A DNA stretch of 14,789 nucleotides from CAZFMJ01 sp964520045. GTDB taxonomy: Bacteria; Elusimicrobiota; Elusimicrobia; Elusimicrobiales; CAZFMJ01. A model generated the notes under the pieces. That model did no database searches. It had not been told where the DNA came from and worked only from the letters and a program-made list of their open reading frames with translations. A program made the position numbers and the translations under genes. Positions 1-5,649 of this stretch are shown piece after piece (the stretch's first letter is position 1; each line of letters begins with the position of its first letter). The stretch lies in NCBI GenBank assembly GCA_964520045.1, contig CAZFMJ010000071.1, positions 1 through 14,789 of the forward strand, given 5' to 3'.

Positions 1-940
1 TGGCGGTATGAGCCGCCGCTCTCAGATAGACGAAACCCTCGACGTAAGGTCCGGCGACGTTGTAAAAATTAAGTTTTATCCGCGGTCCGGCGTACCCCTT
101 TAACCAGCCGTCCGCGCCGAGGAAAGACATAAACCCCTGAAACGATTTCTCCTTCGTTTCGGATATTCCGCTCCAGTTGCCGTTCATGTAACGCGCGCCG
201 TACCTGCCTGAGAGCTTATGATTGAGGTTCACCGTAACTTTCCCCGCCACGCCCACGTTAAAGCCGGCCGACACGGTGACGATCGGCGTAAAGACCACCG
301 GCCCGACTATGACCGGGGCGAATTGATACTCCATCAGCTTGAATTCCTTGTTGAAAGGCAACGGGATTCTTACCGGAGTGCTTAATTTCACTTCAAATTC
401 CGACTTCTGGTCTATGTTGTTGGCGAAGTTCAGCTCCCGTATGGAATTCTTGTCAATCTTTATGTCCCAGTCGAGTCCCAGCAGGAAATTCATGCCGCCG
501 TCCACGATTATCCTGTCGTCGATGGTGGCCGGGTTCCCGTCGTAATCGTAAAGGACAACGTTGTCCAGCTTTAAATTGAATTCTTTCCCGTCTCCCTTGG
601 AACCGTCGAGGCTCAGGCCCTCGTAATAATACTCCGTCTTTTTGACGCCGCCCGGTTCCAGCCCACCGCTGTAGACCGCGTTCAGCGATTCGAAAGCCTC
701 TTCCATTGTGGCGGGCTGCGTCTTAAGAGTTTCCCCCTGCATGGAGATTACCCTTAAAATGCTGCCGCCGTTCTCGAGCGATATCAGGACGTTGCCTTCC
801 TTTAGATCGCCGGCATTCAGGTCTTTTAAAGAAACCATCCTGGCCCCGGGGCTCAATTTGTAGTTGATTTTGTAATTTTCACCCGCGCTTAAAGTAAAAG
901 GCAGAAGACAGACTATAAAAAGCGAATATATGTTTTTCAT
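1..940 (-). CDS. Exported hypothetical protein, beta-rich (C-terminus beyond window)
   Basis: An open frame runs from ATG at 940 to the left edge for 313 codons with no stop, so the C-terminus is missing. The start is set by a strong AGGAGGG site six bases upstream. The first ~19 residues are a Sec-type signal peptide: Lys-Asn, a hydrophobic core, then Leu-Ser-Ala-Gly. The mature part is rich in alternating hydrophobic/polar stretches with Gly and Asn, as in secreted or outer-membrane beta-structured proteins. It has no Cys after the signal peptide. I do not recognise the family. It is probably periplasmic or surface-located; this is inferred from the signal peptide only. A TATAAT sits 20 bases before the start. 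The gene looks like resident chromosome at the edge of the accessory region. Coding status is near certain, function is unknown. Confidence 0.82.
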   Translation of the reverse strand, partial: MKNIYSLFIVCLLPFTLSAGENYKINYKLSPGARMVSLKDLNAGDLKEGNVLISLENGGSILRVISMQGETLKTQPATMEEAFESLNAVYSGGLEPGGVKKTEYYYEGLSLDGSKGDGKEFNLKLDNVVLYDYDGNPATIDDRIIVDGGMNFLLGLDWDIKIDKNSIRELNFANNIDQKSEFEVKLSTPVRIPLPFNKEFKLMEYQFAPVIVGPVVFTPIVTVSAGFNVGVAGKVTVNLNHKLSGRYGARYMNGNWSGISETKEKSFQGFMSFLGADGWLKGYAGPRIKLNFYNVAGPYVEGFVYLRAAAHTA

Positions 941-960
941 GATAAGCCCTCCTGGATAGA

Positions 961-991
961 ATTATACACTATATGGACCCGTCGTAAGCAA
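961..991 (-). promoter_or_regulatory. Putative promoter of the exported protein gene
   Basis: On the minus strand a perfect TATAAT (961-966) is preceded by a weak TTGCTT (986-991) at 19-nt spacing. Transcription would start near 954, giving a ~14-nt leader that contains the AGGAGGG site. The -10 overlaps the stop codon of the upstream small ORF. Confidence 0.4.
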
Positions 992-1126
992 AGACGGTCG
1001 GGGACGTTGCTCATAGAACGACAGATTGCCCTTCGTTTCGGCCAGCACCTTCCCCTTGTAAAAAAGGCGGGGAATACCGCCGGAACTCAATTTTAACTGC
1101 CTCATTAAAACTGCCCCGCTTGCCAT
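962..1126 (-). CDS. Small ORF, 54 aa, unknown function
   Basis: ATG at 1126 is preceded by a near-ideal site (AGGAGGATTCT then ATG), and the frame stays open for 54 codons to TAA at 962. The product is basic (several Arg and Lys), contains Ser-Gly-Gly and Arg-Pro-Arg-Pro, and has no Cys, signal peptide or membrane segment. I do not recognise it. The best argument that it is translated is the ribosome binding site, which is as good as any in the window. Against it, its 3' part contains a motif (993-1011) also found beside the repeat at 7763-7783, so it may be the remains of a mobile repeat rather than a stable gene. It lies 21 nt before the exported protein gene and could be co-transcribed with it. 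Confidence 0.45.
   Translation of the reverse strand: MASGAVLMRQLKLSSGGIPRLFYKGKVLAETKGNLSFYEQRPRPSLLTTGPYSV
993..1011. repeat. REP-like motif, copy 1 (GACGGT / CGGGGACGTTGCT)
   Basis: GACGGT followed by CGGGGACGTTGCT occurs here. It recurs at 7763-7783 with two extra bases between the blocks, and in degraded form near 3591. Thirteen contiguous bases are identical between the first two copies. The pattern suggests a dispersed repeat, possibly the end of a transposase-associated repetitive element. The family name is inference. Confidence 0.5.
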
Positions 1127-1172
1127 AGAATCCTCCTAGTTTAAAGGACAATTGTAGGCAACTGGCTATCCG

Positions 1173-1238
1173 GTGTCTACAGAGGGTTTTTTAAGTGTCC
1201 GAATTGTTCAAGAATGGTGTCCGAAATGCTCCAGCGCA
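1173..1238. repeat. Three 22-nt phased repeats, candidate insertion-sequence end
   Basis: GTGTC occurs at 1173, 1195 and 1217, exactly 22 nt apart each time. The second and third units both begin GTGTCCGAA and match at 15 of 22 positions. Such phased subterminal repeats are typical transposase-binding sites at IS21-like ends. No transposase gene is present, so this would be a remnant. It lies between the end of the endonuclease gene and the 54-aa small ORF. Alternatively it is an operator array for an unknown regulator. Confidence 0.45.
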
Positions 1239-1250
1239 TGCAGAAAATCT

Positions 1251-2015
1251 TTATACAACAATTTTATATTTTGCGCTTTTGATAAGTTTTATACTGTTAT
1301 ACTCCATCTCATTTGTAAAACCGAATTGCCAAATAGAATACTCTTGCCCCTGTTTTTCAAAAAAAACCGTAACGACCTCTTTGGACGTATGACTCTTCCA
1401 TTGGCGATATGGATAATATAATTGCCGAATAATTGTGTCGGTAGTTCCAGAACTTTTTGCTTCCACTAAGACAACTTTCTCTTTGCCTTCGTAGCCCCCA
1501 TCAACTTCGGTTTGCACGCTTTCGGTTTCAATTTTTTGCTTATATTTACCCGCCACAAAATCAAACCTTGGGGTGTATTTCCTGCCTCGAATTGTCAACA
1601 CCAAGGTCTCATCTTCCATAAAAGTTCGTATGAGACTTGATGCGTAAGCAAAATCCAGGTGCTGCATTTCCGAATTACCTATTTTTGCGGTATCCAGAAT
1701 AAAATCCAGCTTGGAGTTATATATTTTAGTGGGGGTTGTTACTTTGGGGATATCGACATACCCCTCACCCCTAAGAACAACATACGTCCCGTTTTTTACC
1801 GGCAGCAAAAATAATTCATTTTCATTAAAAACATTTGGCCGGGCATCTCTAGAGTCCTGCTTACACAAGATGCGGACCTCTTTCTCTCCTGTCGTCTTAA
1901 ATTTATGCGTTGATCTTTTGATTTGTTCCGCGGTCAATGTAAACGGTTTTTTTGAAAAATCATGTTTATCAATCAGATAATCATTAAATATTTTTTTCCA
2001 GGATTCATCGTGCAT
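1251..2015 (-). CDS. Type II restriction endonuclease, PD-(D/E)XK superfamily
   Basis: A 254-aa cytoplasmic protein with no signal peptide or membrane segment. The C-terminal half carries a clear PD-(D/E)XK nuclease core: Asp172 in VDGGYE, then Glu185 and Lys187 in VLVEAK, followed by RQLYYPYRQW. Several small type II restriction enzymes share this arrangement. The N-terminal ~110 residues are probably for DNA recognition. It is the third gene of an operon with an adenine methyltransferase and a small protein, starting 27 nt after the latter. The start at 2015 has only a weak GAG-type ribosome site. The gene is AT-rich compared with the right half of the window, suggesting transfer as a unit. 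Its specificity should equal that of the methyltransferase. GATC is possible because the methyltransferase is DpnA-like, but I cannot show it. Confidence 0.82.
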   Translation of the reverse strand: MHDESWKKIFNDYLIDKHDFSKKPFTLTAEQIKRSTHKFKTTGEKEVRILCKQDSRDARPNVFNENELFLLPVKNGTYVVLRGEGYVDIPKVTTPTKIYNSKLDFILDTAKIGNSEMQHLDFAYASSLIRTFMEDETLVLTIRGRKYTPRFDFVAGKYKQKIETESVQTEVDGGYEGKEKVVLVEAKSSGTTDTIIRQLYYPYRQWKSHTSKEVVTVFFEKQGQEYSIWQFGFTNEMEYNSIKLIKSAKYKIVV

Positions 2016-2042
2016 AAAATTAAGCTCGATATTTAAATTTTT

Positions 2043-2486
2043 TTAAACGTTTAGCAAATTCAACTCGATTGAATGGGGTTTTCGATTTTTCATCAAACTT
2101 TTCTTGCCGGTACTGCCCAGCAAAACAATTGCATCAAATCCCAGTTCTTTTGCCCGCGAATACATCTTTGCATCCAATTCGACTCGCTTTTTGTACCAAT
2201 CAGGGTCATTGTCGTCATCCGTCCCCATTTTTTCAAGCAATCCCGCCGCTTCGCCCGGGAATAACTGTTCCAATATTTCCTCTTCAGGAAAACCAAATAC
2301 CGGGTGGGCAATTTTTACTTTTTCCGGCATATCATTCGGTCTTCCATAAAACTCGGCCTGTAAATATGTTGAGCTTAGAAATTTGCCTCTTTTTTTGTAC
2401 GCATCCCGATCTCTTGGCGCAACATGCCACCAGATTGAGCGATTAATCTTTTCAACCAAAACTTTCGTCATTTCTGATTGTTCCAT
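2043..2486 (-). CDS. Small protein inside the restriction operon, ADP-ribosyltransferase-like features
   Basis: A 147-aa protein if started at ATG 2486, which follows the methyltransferase stop by 16 nt. A TTG-started form from 2543 would overlap the methyltransferase and has no better ribosome site. Visible features, in order: WWHVAPRD, then an STYLQAEFYG stretch, then KVKIAHP, then ELGFDAIVLLG, then IELNLLN at the C-terminus. An early His, a Ser-Thr followed by a helix with Glu-Phe-Tyr, and a late Glu in a strand resemble the H-Y-E layout of ADP-ribosyltransferase folds. That match is by eye, so the function is a hypothesis. It sits between the methylase and nuclease genes, so it may control or assist the restriction system, or be a passenger toxin. 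It is acidic and cytoplasmic. I do not recognise a named family. Confidence 0.7.
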   Translation of the reverse strand: MEQSEMTKVLVEKINRSIWWHVAPRDRDAYKKRGKFLSSTYLQAEFYGRPNDMPEKVKIAHPVFGFPEEEILEQLFPGEAAGLLEKMGTDDDNDPDWYKKRVELDAKMYSRAKELGFDAIVLLGSTGKKSLMKNRKPHSIELNLLNV

Positions 2487-2502
2487 GGATGTGTTAGGCT
2501 CT

Positions 2503-3483
2503 TTATTTTGTTGCCAATGATAATTGCTTGGCTGGAAATTCAATCGCCTGTTTGATCCTTTTTATGGCGGTATCCACGTATTGAGCTTCTAATTCTATCC
2601 CCAAGAATTTTCTTTTCAACCGCACGGCTGCCACGCCGGTTGTGCATGCTCCCATAAATGGATCTAAAACCAAATCACCCGGATTGGAGCTTGCCGAAAT
2701 AATCCGCTCAAGAAGTCCCACCGGTTTCTGTGTAGGATGCTTTCCGAATACCTTTTCATCGTTGGCAGGCGGATAAATCGGCCATACACTTTTCATCTGC
2801 TTTCCGCCGGCCACTCGCCGCATCTCCTGATAATTAAAAAGATGCCTGCTGTTTGAATTTTTAGCCGCCCAAATTACGGTTTCGGTTGCATGTGTAAAAT
2901 ACCGGCAAGAAAGATTAGGCGGCGGATTGGGTTTTACCCATGTTATGTCGTTGAGTATCTTAAAACCTAACTGCTGCATAGCAAAACCGATTGAGTGAAT
3001 AATATGCGCCGTTCCGCTTACCCAAATAGTTCCATTAGGTTTCAGAATTTTCTGACAGGCAGACAGCCAGCGTATGTTAAATTCGTGATTTGCATCCGGC
3101 CCCCGGCTTTTATCCCAATGACCCTTATTAACGCTTACCATTCGGCCGGCATGGCAGGTGATCCCGCCATTAGAAAGGAAATACGGCGGATCAGCAAAAA
3201 TCATATCCACATATCCCAACGGTTCTTTTTTTACTACATAGTCCAAAATCTCCAGACAATCCGCCTGAAATAGCCTGACATTATGTTCTAAATCTTCAAA
3301 AACTGGGTGAAAACTTTTAGAAGGCTGGTAGGTTTCTGTTATATTGCCTGATTCTTTAATAATCTTAGCTCTGCGATTTTTAGGCGAAAATTCAAACGGG
3401 TTATATACCAATTTACTATTGCCACGGAATTTTCTGTTTTGAAGTTTGTATTTAATATCCGCTTTTTTTGAGGTCGTCCGCAT
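2503..3483 (-). CDS. Site-specific DNA adenine methyltransferase, beta class (DpnA-like)
   Basis: A 326-aa AdoMet-dependent N6-adenine methyltransferase. Motif IV (DPPY, residues 98-101, in FADPPYFLSNGG) comes before the AdoMet-binding motif I (DPFMGACTT, 274-282), the order of the beta class. KHPTQKP (248-254) is the usual motif preceding motif I. SVNKGHWDKS, NITWVKPNPPPNLSCRYFTH-type segments and the overall layout match the DpnA/MboI second-methylase group; that assignment is from memory. The third Gly of the FxGxG motif is Cys here (FMGAC), a mild deviation. The N-terminal ~65 residues are an extra basic segment. It is first in the operon and protects host DNA from the nuclease encoded two genes downstream. 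ATG 3483 lies just below a TATAAT, so the message may be leaderless. Recognition site not determinable here. Confidence 0.92.
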   Translation of the reverse strand: MRTTSKKADIKYKLQNRKFRGNSKLVYNPFEFSPKNRRAKIIKESGNITETYQPSKSFHPVFEDLEHNVRLFQADCLEILDYVVKKEPLGYVDMIFADPPYFLSNGGITCHAGRMVSVNKGHWDKSRGPDANHEFNIRWLSACQKILKPNGTIWVSGTAHIIHSIGFAMQQLGFKILNDITWVKPNPPPNLSCRYFTHATETVIWAAKNSNSRHLFNYQEMRRVAGGKQMKSVWPIYPPANDEKVFGKHPTQKPVGLLERIISASSNPGDLVLDPFMGACTTGVAAVRLKRKFLGIELEAQYVDTAIKRIKQAIEFPAKQLSLATK

Positions 3484-3489
3484 ATTTTT

Positions 3490-3519
3490 ATTATACCTTT
3501 TGGCCGTTAGCTACGGCAA
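3490..3519 (-). promoter_or_regulatory. Promoter of the restriction-modification operon, probably leaderless
   Basis: On the minus strand, TTGCCG (3514-3519), an 18-nt spacer and a perfect TATAAT (3490-3495) place the expected transcription start at about the ATG (3481-3483). No good ribosome site fits between them, supporting a leaderless transcript. Confidence 0.6.
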
Positions 3520-3589
3520 AAAATTTCAAAAGACCATAGACTTTGTTCGGCATAAAAATATCCGCACCCTGCCCCCAGCAAAACCATCA

Positions 3590-3700
3590 GGTATCGGGAA
3601 TGCAACTTAAACGCTTAAATGTTTCACTTCCGCGATGTGTCGCGCCGAAACTTATTTTTTATTTCCTTTGCCTGAAAAAATCTTTGAATCTTCGAGAAAC
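3590..3700 (-). repeat. Diverged cassette-flanking repeat, copy A
   Basis: Read on the plus strand this begins GGTATCGGGAATGCAACTT, then TTAAATGTTTCACTTCC, GAAACTTATTTTTTATTTCC and TTTGCCTGAAAAAATC. Each block has a counterpart, in the same order and orientation, at 7766-7890. Copy A lacks about 20 bases present in copy B. Read on the minus strand the two copies give related peptides (RFKDFFRQRK..KISFGA here, RLKGFSRQKEIKISFSAG there), so they may be remains of a coding sequence. With copy B it brackets the three-gene cassette. Confidence 0.65.
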
Positions 3701-3745
3701 ATCCCCTCGCCCCCGCGCTCCCCTCCTTCAGTAGGCGGATTTGGA

Positions 3746-4801
3746 TTAAAGCAGATTGGCCATACTTGATGGGCATATTATGTGAGATCTTTTGAAAGAA
3801 TAGTAATGGCAATCCTTACATTTCAAACAGCGAGATGCGTAGGTCTTCCGACCTAGCAAACGATGCTGGATATAATAAGGATTAGAAATCAATGGGCGTC
3901 CAAAGGAGAATGTTAGATTCGGCGGATATTTGGTTGTGTTCCAATTTAAAGAGAAGACATTCCCCGCGATATTCCATACTCTTCGTGGATACTTGGCTGC
4001 ATAATCGGCGACTTGTTGGATATCGCGTTCACATGAAGATTGAGGATAAATTAAACTTTTGTCCAAGTTATAAAATCCTTTCGAAAAACTAATAATATCG
4101 GCATCTAGTTTGACGATATTCCGAATCAATGGAATCTTTTCTTTTATCTCACAACTCCTCGTTCCGATTCCATCATAGAGATTAATTCGTATATCTAAAA
4201 TTACTTTTGGAAGAACTCTCCGAACTTGTGTCAAAATCTCTCGAATTAAATAGCAATCTGAATACCCATAAGCGTCTTCTCTTAAGTTTGTGTGCTTACT
4301 CAAGAACTGAGACAACATATATCCATGCGCTGCGTGAATTTGGATTACCTGGAATCCGCATTTGTATGCAGCGATGGAAGAAGCCACAAACATGGATGTC
4401 AGTCGCTTTAAATAGCTTGGGCTATAGGAAATGATTCTTTGTCGGACAAACCGCAAGTATTTCTGAGGGGTTAAGTTAACCCAATCCCGCTGCATCACAG
4501 CGTCAGGTGGATTGCAGGCTAATTGTATGCCCGGAATAGAACCTTCCCTCGTTATGGCATTTGCGATCTTGTGGAAGCAATTTGCGGGTTTTTCCAGGAC
4601 AAGCGTCCTGCTGTTAGTGAGATACCTTCTCCCGACCGCGACATTGCCCAGATAGCTAATTCCAATCCCCCTCCCTGAACGATTTCTATGAAAATTAATA
4701 AGTTGCGTTGTCGGGCGACTTTTACTCGTGAATCCGGTATTAATTGGAGCCAGGAAGTATTTAGATGACAAACGAATGCCTCTGATTAATAATCCATCCA
4801 T
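3746..4801 (-). CDS. Old Yellow Enzyme-family flavin oxidoreductase, divergent
   Basis: A 351-aa TIM-barrel flavoprotein of the NADH:flavin oxidoreductase/Old Yellow Enzyme type. Visible family signatures: an N-terminal LAPINTGF segment, GIGISYLGNVAVG, PGIQL, the active-site region QVIQIHAAHGYMLSQFLS with Asn-Leu-Arg and YGYS after it (HAAHGY at 156-161), a late FSFGRPLISNP phosphate-binding strand (GRPLISNP at 301-308) and a CLKCKDC cluster near 325-331. Family members reduce activated C=C bonds using NAD(P)H and FMN; the substrate here is unknown. I start it at ATG 4801, four bases after the upstream stop, because GGAAG lies at the right distance and the fold begins there; ATG 4840 would overlap the upstream gene by 35 nt. 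Its sequence is diverged (NTGF for the usual MT, YGYS for YGGS). It is the last gene of a cassette with a nucleotide-binding membrane protein and an HTH effector, an unusual setting for this family. Confidence 0.8.
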   Translation of the reverse strand: MDGLLIRGIRLSSKYFLAPINTGFTSKSRPTTQLINFHRNRSGRGIGISYLGNVAVGRRYLTNSRTLVLEKPANCFHKIANAITREGSIPGIQLACNPPDAVMQRDWVNLTPQKYLRFVRQRIISYSPSYLKRLTSMFVASSIAAYKCGFQVIQIHAAHGYMLSQFLSKHTNLREDAYGYSDCYLIREILTQVRRVLPKVILDIRINLYDGIGTRSCEIKEKIPLIRNIVKLDADIISFSKGFYNLDKSLIYPQSSCERDIQQVADYAAKYPRRVWNIAGNVFSLNWNTTKYPPNLTFSFGRPLISNPYYIQHRLLGRKTYASRCLKCKDCHYYSFKRSHIICPSSMANLL

Positions 4802-4805
4802 AAGG

Positions 4806-5609
4806 CTACTTCCGATGCAGATTTGTGGCATAATCAACAATCATTACCGCAACAAGGCTCCCTATGACACCGGTTGCAAAGGCTACAAATGAACTAATGT
4901 CAGGATTTTTGCTTACCTTCCACATAATTGATAGACTGGCCAGAACAAAGAAAATCGTGCAAATTATGAGTTTACGCTGATATCTAAACACAAGATCAAT
5001 AACTCCGGCCATATCTTTTCCATAAGCCTGCACAACCTCCTCTGAAGAACTCTTTATCCGTTTGTCTTGCCTGAGTTCTGCTTCGGATAATATCATATGA
5101 TTAGATTTTGGCCAGATTTTTGAATCATAGCCATGCTGCCCATGATATGGTCTAGAAACTGCATTCGCAAGTCTAGAAAACTCGATTTTCGCAATCGACT
5201 CCCCAGGATTAATCTTGATATAGTTATTAGACATGTTCAGCAGCACTATTCCCAGTTTTCCTTGGAATCCAGGGTCAGCATAGGTGCTAACTGGCACTAT
5301 CCCTAATGAAAACAGTTGCCCTTTTGCCATTATTCGCCCCAAAATATCTGGCGCAAGGAACAAAGACTCCATTGTTATTATGACTATTAGTTGTTTAGGT
5401 TTAATCAAAATATACTTATTGTCCTCAAGCAGAACTCTGGCTCCATTTTCAGCATCTTCGTAATAACAATTACTCGCTCTTAATTCATAACAGGCTTGCC
5501 TTAGATTTTCTTGAGCAAAATTCTCCGCGATCAATTGTTTTAAAGAACATAGTTCCTCAATCTCATAATCCACCAATGTCCCAAAGGAATTCGAAGCTAT
5601 TTTACTCAT
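4806..5609 (-). CDS. Membrane-anchored dCTP deaminase/dUTPase-fold protein, catalytic Glu lost
   Basis: A 267-aa protein. Residues ~35-165 follow the dCTP-deaminase/dUTPase fold: YELRASN, then LIKPKQLIVIITMESLFLAPDILGRI-type strands, YADPGFQGK (110-118), NPGESIAKIEF and SRPYHGQHG near the end of the domain. Known deaminases have a GxITLE strand whose Glu is catalytic. Aligned without gaps, the position here is Val122. The RSS segment of active enzymes is replaced by KGQ (96-98). The domain therefore probably binds a nucleotide without deaminating it. The C-terminus adds two hydrophobic helices (~213-231 and ~240-260) with a short polar C-terminal tail, anchoring it in the inner membrane. AAGGAG lies six bases before ATG. 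It starts 40 nt after the HTH gene and is four bases from the flavoenzyme gene, so the three are one operon. The sensor role is inference. Confidence 0.82.
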   Translation of the reverse strand: MSKIASNSFGTLVDYEIEELCSLKQLIAENFAQENLRQACYELRASNCYYEDAENGARVLLEDNKYILIKPKQLIVIITMESLFLAPDILGRIMAKGQLFSLGIVPVSTYADPGFQGKLGIVLLNMSNNYIKINPGESIAKIEFSRLANAVSRPYHGQHGYDSKIWPKSNHMILSEAELRQDKRIKSSSEEVVQAYGKDMAGVIDLVFRYQRKLIICTIFFVLASLSIMWKVSKNPDISSFVAFATGVIGSLVAVMIVDYATNLHRK

Positions 5610-5649
5610 ATGCGACTCCTTATCTTCAGAAATTATTTAATACTAGAGA

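Noticed and set aside
1711..1980. Plus-strand open frames opposite the restriction, HTH and toxin genes
   Set aside because: They mirror convincing minus-strand genes, have no ribosome sites and show no domain features.
2093..2349. Extra frames within the small restriction-operon gene
   Set aside because: Shadow frames; only the frame from 2486 has a coherent protein with conserved-looking segments.
3624..3812. 62-codon minus-strand frame across repeat copy A
   Set aside because: No ribosome site, overlaps the end of the flavoenzyme gene and follows the repeat in a frame that differs from the copy B peptide.
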